DNA from: Ectocarpus siliculosus
Taxonomy: Eukaryota; Sar; Phaeophyceae; Ectocarpales; Ectocarpaceae
Direction of reading: 5' to 3'
DNA length: 38,806 nucleotides
Assembly (NCBI GenBank): GCA_000310025.1
Contig: FN649752.1
Span: 1,289,987-1,328,792 of the forward strand
In this document: positions 21,107-33,100 of the stretch, piece by piece
How the letters are laid out: each line of letters opens with the position of its first letter
Numbering within the stretch: the stretch's first letter is position 1
Translations under genes and position numbers: made by a program
The notes under the pieces: model-generated
The model's database searches: none
Told to the model about the DNA's origin: nothing
The model's input: only the letters and a program-made list of their open reading frames with translations

Positions 21107-24100
21107 GTGAGAGTAGACGCTGCAGACAACTAGAATATTGTACGTGTAGACCAGTCGACTGACCTCAGCAGAGTGCAAGAGCACACAGCAGGTAGGCTAT
21201 GGACCAAACCACCGTCCCAAGCGCCAATGCACAGGCAGTATTCAGTGTGTGGATCATCAAAACATGAGTCTCAGCCATGAGATTTTGCTCTACCTTATTG
21301 TATAACTGAGAGGTTTGTTGAGTTTTGGACCAAGGAGGAGATCAGCATCCATGTGCCTAAAACCGACTGATCGGCCAACTTGGATTGGCGACGATATTAT
21401 TTGCCGCAGCTTCAAGATAACACACCCTCACACAGTAGAACGTCACCGGTACAAAGCTATAGCTGACATCTGTGGGGATGAAAGGAGAGAGTCACGTACC
21501 ATTCACAATAGGGATCGTTTTCTCCATTCAAGGACGTTGGAGAGTTATTTCAGCTAGACTACATGTACATAGTAGTCTACCTAATAAAGATACGGTATGT
21601 ACGTACCCACCGTAGCATATGCAACCTACAGCAGGCCGCGGTAAATGCCGTCCCAACAACGCTACAATAACTTCTCCATTGAAAATTGGTCGAGTTCTTC
21701 CTGTGACATGGCCGGCTGTGCACGCACCCCAAACGCGATCCATCTGGAGGTTCATCTCATTCCTCCACACGGACTTTCCTGCTGCCATGGTTCGTCTTTG
21801 GAAGGGATGAGGTATCCGGGGATGGTGGCCCAGGGGGGCGTATCGGGCACAGCATGGTTTTAGCTGGAAACGACAGCCGCGTGATCATGTTCGGTGGGAG
21901 GGACAACGAGATCGTGCGGCAGCACATCCCTAGGACATACGAGGTGGGCAAACTCCGATCACACTCCAGTAAAATGCGGTCAGTCCAACAGTCTACATTT
22001 GCTGCCTTAAACTGCTGTATGCTGTGGTTAGTGTTTTCTCAAGTGTAAGCAGGCGTGCCTGTACGATGCAACATCAGGTACGCACTTTTTGTTGCGCTGT
22101 AGACATGCATCCGTACTGACATACAGCCTCCTGTCTCCACGAAGTGCTGTGTTGGTCAAACTCCGGCGCGCTGCACTCGGATAGCGGACCGTTTCGCTCA
22201 TGAGAGACGCCCTCGTTGCTTTGGTGCTCGCGGAAACCGCGTACACGTTCATGCTGTGGCTGTCCGTATGCTGACGACACGTGCTTGTTCGGGTAACCTT
22301 TGCATTTGTTTCAAAACCCCGCCCGCACCCGTCTTGCTATCGGAGCTCTTCTATTGCATTAGACTGGCGGCAGATTTTTTTAATGACGAGCGGCAGCAAG
22401 CTATTTTGATGACGACGAGACATCAATACATGACAGGTCACTCGACAGGACGGCACTCTAGAGTTCGTGAGCTACGACGAGAAAATAGTCCTGGAGTGTC
22501 AGGAAAACGCGTTGGAGAACAACGTTACCTTCGATAGCTCCGCCAGCAGCAGCGTTTCCATCAGCAGCAACGGAAGCACCAACAGCACCGGGGAGACTTG
22601 TAGCACTACCGTGGCCGTGGGGTTGTACTACAATGACGTGTGGGAGTACGATCTCAATTGTACAAGGTGGGCCCTCGTCCTGTGTAGTGTCGGGATGAAG
22701 CGGATGTATGCGCTGCGTTGAGCGTCTCCCGTGTTCTATCAGAGTGAGAGCACGCCCCGCATGGACCAACGCGTGCCCCTCTGCTAAGCACCACTACCAC
22801 GGTTACCGATAGCTTGTTGTGGCTTCGACTTCGACGACGTGTCTGGCATAGCGATTTAGCCTTCAGAGCATCAGTCTTGATTCGTTCGCCCATATTACCG
22901 CACAACCTTGTGGTGATTGATTCAACACGCATCAACACGAACTGATGTGTTGGTCGGGAACAAACCGTGCAGGTACGCGGATGGACCATGCGAAGGCACC
23001 GGTTGGAATGTCCTCCACGAGGGAGCCAGGCACGGCGCGTGCGAGTACGTCAGGGGGACGGAGATATGCGGGGTAAGGCGAAGCACTGGAGTCAATCAGC
23101 GCTTCATGCATGGCAGAAATGTGGCGGTGCAATATCACGTACGCGTGCCCGGGTGCAGCAGGAGTGGTGATGTTGCGAGCCCCCTCCGCCCTCGCCAGAA
23201 CCTCTTCTTCTGCAGTACCCCTTCCTTCTGACGACCCCTCTACCATGTTGGGCGCTCTGTCTGTCTCTCTTTCTCCCTCTCTCTCTCGCTCTCTCTCTTT
23301 CTGTCTCTCTGTCTCTTTCTCCCTCTCCCTCTTCGTCTCTCCGTCTCCCCGTCTCTCTCCCTCTCTCTTTCTTTGGTCCCTTTCTTCATTTCTGGTCCAA
23401 ATATTTCCCTCTTGGGTGCGTTCCACGCAATCATTGCGTGCGTAGGTCGGGGCTCGCCCGCCGCAATCGCCTTGCCGCCGGAAAAGGAACCCTCGTGTCA
23501 GGCGACACGACAAACGTCAACTCACCATCCGCGGTGACCCCGACCTCGCTGACTGCGGCGGTACTTGCTCCTGCCCCCCCCCTGCTCGTCCGAAAATGGT
23601 GGACTATCTCGCCTTCCACCTCCACTAGCTAATCTATCGTTTTCCCCCCCGCCGCGCCAACGGCGACAGGTCCCAAGCGAGCGGTGGAGGCAGGGAGCGG
23701 CCATGTTCGACGACAACACGATGATCGTCTACGGCGGGTACAGCCAGCGGTGCGGGGACTACTGCGACGACGTTTGGTCGTTCGACCTGCGGGACAACTC
23801 TTGGATGGAAATTTATCCGTTGGGCCACTTCGCCGAAGGTTTGACGTGTTCCGAGCTGTGTGATCGGCAAAGATATACATCCGTTGAGACGTTTTGCTGG
23901 AGGCGGAGATTTGAACAAGTGTGATTACCCCCAATGCGGCAGCCAAGCTGCGTCCAGCATCTGTTTGGGAGATTGGATGAGAGGTCATTTGGGAGAGCAC
24001 TCCGAGCCACACCTCAACCCTGCTTCTGTTTGGGTACCTTAGTGTTTGCACCTGTGGTAGACGGAATATGAAATGTCGCTAGACCGCCAGTTGCGTTTCG

Positions 24101-27100
24101 TCGTACACCCACACCTGTATTTCGAAACATGAACACCAACAACATCAACGATGACAACAACGACTGCAGAAACGACAACAACGAAAATACCACGAACACG
24201 ACACGTATCCAGACCAGAGACTACTCGTAACGAAACCGAGGAGGAGCCGCTATTTCCGCGCCGTCCGTTGGATCGGAAAACACATCGACACACACGCCAC
24301 GCACACACACCGAATGATCACGACCTTCGACAGACACACTACACCAACCACCAAACGCCAAAAAACGAAACTGACGGCCACACAGGAGAGGGCCCGGGCA
24401 AGCGTTGGAAGTTCTCGGTGGCCTACGACGGCCTGTCGATGATGGTCTTCGGGGGTCACCGTCTCTGGCACGGCTTCGCGACGGACAACTCGGAGGCCAA
24501 CTCGTGGTCCAGCTTCGCCGAGTACCCCGAGGGGGGCTACCTGCAGGACCTCTGGGTGTACACGAAGAAACAGCTCGCAGAAGACGAGCAGGTACACAGT
24601 ATGTTTATCTTGTACGCAACGACGGTTTCGCTTGGAAGCGACGGTGTCGCTTGATATGACTAGCTGTCGAGTGTAAGAGAGTATACAGAACCAAGCACCG
24701 TTTCGTCGGTTTTTTTTTTTTTTTTTAGATGAGGTCGTTACGGCGAGTTGGTCGAGCGGCACCTGTGGGCTTAGCTTGTTCTTAAACACAGCAAATGTAC
24801 GCGCATCAAACCCGCCTTTTTGTTTTGAGTTCTTGCCTGGTACTGTTTCTTGGCGTTTGGTTGCCGTTTGCACTCAACAGCGAGTGGTGATGACGATGGC
24901 GATGACGACGCCGATTTCCACCACCGCCGTCGCTGCCACTGCCATCACCAAACCCACCACCACCAACAGCAACAATATTGACGACGACGACAACCATTGA
25001 CGACAGGTGCCGACCGATTCATCCGCCTACGGCAACTGGACCAAGATCGCCCCAAAGGAGTCCTGCGTCGCCGATCCAGGCCTGGCGTGGGAAGAGAGGA
25101 ACGACATATCTTGTGACATTCGGTGGCCTCAGGGCAGGCGAGTTCTTGCGCAGCTCGAGCTTTAGCGCTCTTGCGACACACTTTGGGGCCAAACAGCAGG
25201 CTAATTAACATTGGGCTGACCATTGGAGAAGGCGCGATGCGCTCAGCAGCCTCAAGGCACGTGAGCGATCCTGAATGTACTCTCAACATATATGAGCAGC
25301 CTCTCCGTCGACAAAAACGTCCCTTTGCGAGAACGCCTTGCGAAATGGGGAACGCCGACAGGGATGAGTCGACCTGTAGTTGGACCTCACAACGGCGGGA
25401 ACAAGACGAACACACAAATCAACAAATTTATTGTTCTGCTGTAAAACTTGGTTACAATGTTGCCGAAGGTCGGCGGTTCGCCCGCGTTGTTGCTATTGTC
25501 GATGTTGCTGTTGCTGTCGTTGTTGTTGCCATCTTGACACAAAAAAACCGTTCCGGTCTATGCTCAGCACCTTCCAACGCCGGCCCAACTGACGTGGACT
25601 CCTTCCATGGTCACATGCCAACTACTCAGAACAATTCCCGACGAACGGCCAGGTATTGTTGTGCCTTGCGTGAGCAGCTAGCGGAGTATGTTCCGACCAC
25701 CAGGAGTCTGGCCCTCAACTTTTCAAAATCTAAAAGAAAAACGTATTTTCTTCTCTTACTGAAGGGCTGGACACGCGGCGGTCTGGGACGAGGACAGGGG
25801 GGGCATGTGGCTGCATGGCGGTTACACGACGTTTTTCCCCTACATCAGTTCTGACGGAGCAGGGTCGGACTACGGAACTACGGTGGGGCTGTCTGACTGG
25901 CTAACCAAAGAGTGCGGAAACAAAGATAAAAAGTGTTGGTCATTTATGAGCTTTTAGTTCGTGCCTAGTTTCGGGTCTGACGGCATTACCTGACCAAACC
26001 TTCCACTTTCAGATGTTCCAAGCCAGAGCAAACTAGTCCGTGGGTAGTATAGGTTGGACGGCCAGGGACCGTGAGGAATAAAAAACATGCGAAGTAATCA
26101 GCAGAGATGTCTACCTTTACAATTCTCGACCTTTCGCCAGGGGGCGGGGTGGGGGCGGGATCCGGGGGGCGGATGATGATGGTCAGAATCCAACGAACTA
26201 GATCCAACCACGTGTGATGACACCGCTCACAACTCAGGCGTTGGGACGCGGAGGATTTCGCCCGTACCCAGACTACCCGTACTTCTTGTCCGACATGTGG
26301 TTCTTCAACACCTCTTCCGGGCAGTGGGGCGAGGTAAGGGTGGCGATCACTGCCTACCGTGATACGTGCGAGTTTTGGTTGGTGTACGCCGCCCCCTGCT
26401 TGTAGACTGGCCGTCGAGACTCGGCTGATGATGCACAACCAAAAGGGTACGTACGCAAACCGAGTGATTGACAACAACAGAGAAACGTGAAAGGAAAAAT
26501 CTCTCTGTCGCCGAGATCTTTTCCATCGCCGCGGTTTTCGGCACTGGCGCGTCCTCTTGGCTGTGGAGCAACCGCGCTACGAACCTTTGGGCTGGGGTGT
26601 GTGCGAGAGTTCGACGATTCGCATTTTTCCGGTGTCTGAGTATCGGTGCTACTCGCTGTGTATGGTATGTACTATGACTGCCGACCGTTGGGAAAAGGAT
26701 GCGCGAAGAGGAAGCTACTCTTTGGGACGATGTGAAAACGGTTTGCTCGGGGACAGAGGGAGCGACGTGGCATCCTTTTGAGATCCCGACGCCCTCCGGT
26801 ACGTTGTTCTTCTCGTTTTGTCTTGTATTCTCCTCTTTTCCGAGCCGACCCCAGGTACATTCACGTCCTTTCCCGTCTTTCGACTCATCTAACATCTTGA
26901 TTGATCGGTACGATACGAAACGGCAACCGTTCCGTGTACAACCGATGGCTGCGACAAGCCCTGCCGAGTCGACCTCACGCATATACCGCATTCCTGTTTT
27001 TCTCTTCCCACCCACATCTTGCATGGCACGGTACGGTACAATACGGAATGAAACCGCCGCGTGTATGACAGATCACTGCGACGAGCCCTACCCAGCCGAC

Positions 27101-30100
27101 CCCACGCATGAACCACATGATGGTCATGGTCGACCACATCCTCGTCGTATTCGGGGGATTCTACTTCAACCACCACTACGACGACACGTGGTTCTTCAAC
27201 ACCACTACCAGGCGAGGGAGAGGGAGAGAGAGAGGCAGAGAGAGACAGAGAGAGGCAGAGAGAGACAGAGAGAGAGAGTAATACACCCGGCGTCTTTTTC
27301 TCGAAGACCCCCGCTCGTACCTTGCCGTCGCCGTTTGTTTGCCGTCCGGCTCGTGCCGCGTACACACACACATTAGCAACGGAGGATGTGTCTTCTTTGT
27401 GGCCTTGCGTTGATGTGGTATACTTGCGCGGTACGTAGGGCATTTTTGGCGGAAGCGTGTGACAGAAATGTTCACAAACTACTTGTGCGCAACGCGCCTG
27501 ACCGTGATCGGTTGTCATCGCTAGAACTACTGCTGACGCTGCTGCTGCTTATTGTGGGCACGCGTGGCCGTACGCGCACGCATTTGTTTCTACTTTTTTT
27601 TCCTCACCGGGTAGGCATGACAGTCGTGTTTAGTTTACCTTTCCTCGCAGTCACATCTATCTAAAGGCTGCGTTCTATGATCTATGATCTACTTGGTGGT
27701 TGTTCTGGAGTTGTTCGTGATAGATCGACCACAGGAAGCCTGCATGCCCGTCTTCTTCGTTCGCGTTCGGTGTGTGTGGTTTGCTAGCACCACTTCCGGC
27801 AAATCACCGGTCATTGTTTCCATTGGAGACCCTTGGTGGCATTCTGTTGTCTTTCGTTTCCGTTCGGCTTGCGACGTTTCCGGCAGCCTTCTCTGACAAT
27901 TCCTGCGCCCTTTGTTCGCTTGCATACTGCGGTCGTCGTCGTCGTCATCGCGGCCGTTTTTTGTACTTTCTTTGTGTGGCCAATTGACGGGTGCAGCTAC
28001 TGGCTGGAGAAATCCAGCCACGTACACGCGGTGTACCCGGCCAACTGCACCGACGACCTTCTCTACATCGAAGAGAATAACTGCACCGAGCTTCTCTGGC
28101 CCAACGTATGCGAAAAGCAATTTGTCTCTGTTTCTATCAACCTACCAACGCTGAATTTCGATTACTAGCTAACGGTTGAATACAATACCGGGTGTAGCGC
28201 AAGCTTCACAAGATCAACTTGCAGCAACTAGCGATTGTGCGGACGTAGGACTTGCAAGTTTTCAGCAGCTACTGTGGCAGACAAAAACTGTACCGGCTAC
28301 CTGGTGAGCACTAGTAGCTAGAACCATCCCTTCGACATCCAAGCCCGAAAGAACGCCACCTAACTGTAGACTACTGGTTACGTCGGCGCCGGAGTCTTTT
28401 TCTTTTATAACGGTCGTGTCGGTAATGTTCCCGCCATGAAAATACCGCCCTGGTGGGCGGTACCCGGCAAGCCGCCGGTTTACCGCCGGTTTACCGCCAT
28501 CTCTTTGCTTGACCGCCTCCTCCGCCAAAGTCGTTTCGTACCTCAAAAAAACGAAAGAATCATACCGCCGTACGTACAGCATTTCCGAGGAAACAACCAC
28601 CGCCACATACATACAACGGAATCGCCTTTTGGACTTAATCATCACCACGTACATGTTGTACACATGTCGCCTTTTGGCCTTCCTACCAGGATCTCGAAAG
28701 GGACCAGGACTCCCCCTGGGACGTCCTCCCTTACGCGGAGCAGCCAAACTACTACCCCGACGGAGAGTTCGCGAGATACTACGGCGTTCATACCAAGGGA
28801 GACATAGGATCCAGGTGACGACTCCCCACGCGCACGTGCACGCACACACACACACCACGCCCTCACGGGGCTCCAAATCATGCGCCTTTGGAAGGCTTTC
28901 CGTTTTGAGACACTGAGACTGGCGTCTTTTTCGTTGCCCAGCCTCTTATTGTGGCGCGTCGATTCTAACAATAAATGCGAACACGAACGCACGCAAACAC
29001 GCGAAAGCAAGCACACAGGAGGTATTACACGGTTCTCGTCGCGACTTCGGTGCATCTAGAGGAGAAGAGCAGGGAGAATCGTTGGGCGTGCAACCGTAGC
29101 ACATGGCGTCTTGTGCTACTGTATGCATATGCATAGGAAGAGGAAGGAACTATTTTGCTACTCCCCGTGGCGTTGACGTGGAGAGGCCGGGATGCAGATT
29201 GCTCCAGCTTTCGTTCTCGGCGGATAATCTAGACGAGCGAAACCTCCCGTTGTTTGATGTATTCTTGAGAGCCCATCGGCGGTCTGTCTTCAATCATTCG
29301 ACGGTATATTGCCCCTCAGATGAAATGTTGCTGTTGTTGCTGCTGGTTTCATTTGTTGTGTTTGCTGCTGCTGATGGTTTGTTTGGTTGCTGATGCAGCC
29401 ATTGTTATTCTCAATAACCGCGTCTCTCCAATCCCAAACACGCCCCCTCTCTCCTGAAAAACAATCGACATTTCCATCCAAACGGAAACCGACAACAGAG
29501 AAGCACTGTTCTCGGTCGGGTCGCCCCTACCCCCCTACATGGCCACCGCCCCGAGGCAGCACGTGCGGCGTTACGTCCACGCCTTTAATGACACCCACAG
29601 CGCGGTCCTGTACGAGTGGTGCACCAGCGTCCTGGGGGAGCCCACGAGGTACGCATCGCAAACACGCACAATGCTGTAGGATGCATGAGATGCCACAACC
29701 CCCCTTGACCTGTTTTCAAGGCTCGACTCCTGTGCAGAAAGAAGACAGCAGGAGAGAGGCGAGCTGTATCCGTCGATTCACTTGTACATGACCACTCTGA
29801 CCGGTTGTCAAACAACTATTTACAGCAATAATTAAACATCGGGTTCGTTGAATCGAATTTTTCCTCCCCCGTGTGGTAACGAACCCTTCCTGATTGGACG
29901 AGCGGTTCGACAATCGTCGTTCATGGGACCTGTTGATTGACATCTTACCACACCTCCTCCGCTATATCTAGGAAACTCATGGTAGACCTATTCTGACACT
30001 TATCCTTCGGCACTAATTCGCCTTGTCCTTGCACCGAAGGGACACAACTCTTGACGGTCTATTCGGACGAAGCGACAGCCCGGTCTTTGTCTCGCAGCCC

Positions 30101-33100
30101 AGGAGGCAAGCCCCCGGTTGGGACGGGTGTCGCGACAGAGAGGACGGCCGGACGGACCTTGACCAAGGTCTAATGTGGGAACACCCGGGGCACCGCTCAG
30201 ACGCCCAGGTGGGAAAACATCATGATAACCTCGTCTATGAATACACACCACGCCACCACTTTCAAAAAATCGTTGAGCAACCGTCGCTCGATATCTCGTC
30301 AGTGGGGAAACCGACAGGGAATACATAGGTTTTTGGTGTGGGTAGGGTTCTAGTTCCTAAACTTCGTGAAAATCGAACCCTTTCTCAACTTCGAAGTTCA
30401 GCAGTTCGTTGTGGTGCGATCTGTACAGCACAACAGTAAATATAAAAAAAAACTGTCCTACACACCACGCGATGAGAACTGTTTAGCGAGAAGACGCAAG
30501 GTATCAGGGCAGCCACTGAGGTACACACGGCCATCTTCCCGACAGCCCCCCCCCAAAGATAGATAGATATCTGCCAAAATTAATTTTCCTTCTGATTCCG
30601 TATGGTAATCGATGTTAGGAAAGCTGACAGTACGGTCATTATCTCATGTGGTACTACTAGCTTTGAGTGTGGTACTCTCATCTTACCTTTCATGGTGAAG
30701 ACCGTCCCTATCAATCTATGGAACCTGAAGCCCGCTTCCCCCCCTAGCTCTGCGCCACCGATGACAAAATATCTCCACACGAACCTGCCTCGTCGCCTAC
30801 GTGCCCTCCTCAAAACGTTAAATTCCCCGACCTCCTCGAAAGACAAAAAGCCGAAAATATGGTACTAGTGAGACCATCGATGGCACCTACCCGGGCGTCT
30901 CCTGTCCCATTCCTTCTGGTCTTCGCCATATCGTTGCCAAACATATTTTCATTCTCCATTCTGCTCTGTCTTGTGAAGGCGGTTGTATGTATCCCCATGC
31001 TGACTAGTTCTTGCAACCGTCCGGCGAAAAATTGTTCCGAGAGAAGGCGGTGTACTCTAAGAAGCACGCGATGGTGCTCATGTACGGGGGTCAGGGCTAC
31101 AGCGACTGGCAGACGCCTTCCGTCAACATCACCACCGCCACCTCGGTACTGAGCGACTTCTGGTGGGTGCAGCTCTGCCTAGCGGACATCTCCACTTGTT
31201 CTTCTTGCCGAGTTGACCCTAACTCTCGGATGGGAATGCGAAGCACCCCTCCCCGAAGTTGTTGAACCAGAAAGTCTTAAAACGTAACTGCTATTGATAG
31301 GATTATACCACGGCAAAAGTAGGAATACTGTGTTGTTGGGCGCTACTTGCCTTATATCGGAATGCCGGGAATCTAGGCAGGTAGTCGGTGTAATTCTACA
31401 AGATATACCCGCCCAGAAGGTATCTCAGCCCAACGGTCCAAATACCATGACACCTCTTTCCTTCCTACTCGAGTATAAAACGAGTAGTAGGATGCAAATA
31501 ACTCCCTCCTTCATGCCACCGGCCAAACACCTCGCGATGCTCTGCCTGGTTGTAACCCTCCCCCTCTCCCAACAAGGCTGTCGCGACCCCCCCACCACCT
31601 CCATCCCGACTCCCGCCCCCACCCACCTCTTTGCAGTTGCTCCAAAGCTTGTCTCCCCCCCCGCCCTCTCTCTCTCTCTCTGTCAACACACAACGAGACC
31701 CATCACCCGTCTCCGCCTCGACCATGGCTGCTTTGGTAGGGTGCTGGGGATGTCGGAGTGCGCCTCCAACTGCTCCTTCCACGGCGACTGCAGCTACGGT
31801 TCCTGCTCGTGCCACGACGGGTTCTTCGGACTGGACTGCTCCAACGCCTCCTGTCCTGGAGACTTCTGCTACTACGAGGAGACGACGCACGTCGAGGTCT
31901 GCTCCCATTGCTGCCAGGTGAGCGAGGGAGCCGTGCGGGGAGTTCTGTGCGGCACGCACACGTTACTCCATGCCACGGAAGGCACTTCGGGTTGGCGTGT
32001 TGACAATGATTTTTGAGTCATGGACATTACCCCCCCCCTTCCCTCGGGGTACAAAAAGTGCGCGAAAGAGGCCGGAATCGACACCGATAGGATAAATAGG
32101 ATAGGGACAACATTTTTGAGACACGATGCTGTGGGATGAATGCTCCCTCTCTCGAGGACGCGTGACCAATGGTCCAACAACTATATAAGGCATGCGAAAC
32201 ATAATTACGCCTCCCCTCCCGACCCTCGAGCGCGCGTAACGTTGGCTTCTTTGTTTGCTTTTTTCCTCAATGAATGTTCTTCTAAACGCAAGACGTGTTT
32301 GTCGTGTCTCTCCCGATCACAGCCCCAAAGTAAGTTCTACGTTTTCCCAGGGGTGCGGAACGCATGCTTCTGTCTCCGAAATTGTGGCCGGCGTACACCA
32401 CCCTCCTGGAGGTTGTTTTGCGAAGAACGACAAAGAATAAGCTAAAACACTCCCACACCTGTTGGTAAGCATGGCACCTCGTATTGTATGTGACAGGTCC
32501 GGGCAACAAAGTCAACAATCACCGCTATTCACACTGCACAACGTGCTGTATCTATTCAAACACTTATCTATCGTCAGCGAGCCCCTAAATGCCTTACGTT
32601 CGCTCGTTTGAAACTGTCAAACGGTGGGGACAGGATGATATTGCTAAGCTACCATATGGCATTGAGTGTGCCGGTGCCAGCGGCTTGAACCAATTTTTTG
32701 TGCCACGTTTACTTTACAAACCTCTGAGCCTCGACGTTCCCTGTGAGCGGGCCGTCACACACACAACATTCTACTGCAAAATGGACACAAACCGAATAAT
32801 ATCTAGGCCGGCTGGAGCCACCAGGACGGCGATACGTACGTAACCGAGGATGTCTCCCGCTCCGAGTGCTCGGTGACCAGCCCGGGAGAGAGCCACGGCA
32901 TCTGCGACGGGTTCGGGACGTGCCAGTGCGCGCCGCCGTTCATCGGAGACGACTGCTCCATCAAGGTACAGTGCTACAGTACAACCGCACAGGAAACTAC
33001 AATACTGTAGCTCCTTCTTCTCTGGGAGGCCCGAACCCTTTTCGGTCGAGGAAGTTGAGAATTTCGTCGGGCCCGTTGCAAGTAGAACTACATTCTTGGG

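Larger units (their letters stand above)
21805..28105 (+). other. Kelch-propeller part of the kelch-EGF gene (exons 2-12)
   Basis: Eleven exons encode five kelch motifs with the usual pattern of hydrophobic residues before GG, then a DxW sheet: GHSMVL..IMFGG/NDVWEYD, AAMF..IVYGG/DDVWSFD, SVAY..MVFGG/QDLWVYT, GHAAVW..MWLHGG/SDMWFFN and NHMMVM..VVFGG/DDTWFFN. The blocks ERNDISCDIRWPQG and NCTDDLLYIEENNCTELLWP, rich in Cys and N-glycosylation sites, separate the units. Two introns in this part (after 25137 and 27211) have GC donors. Exon 10 (about 26759-26798, ATWHPFEIPTPS) is the weak link because its phase does not meet exon 11. A start at 26757 read in another frame would fit phase but gives a less convincing protein. 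Confidence 0.75.

Noticed and set aside
23240-23513. Arg/Glu-rich minus-strand frame
   Set aside because: It is the translation of a CT microsatellite inside an intron.
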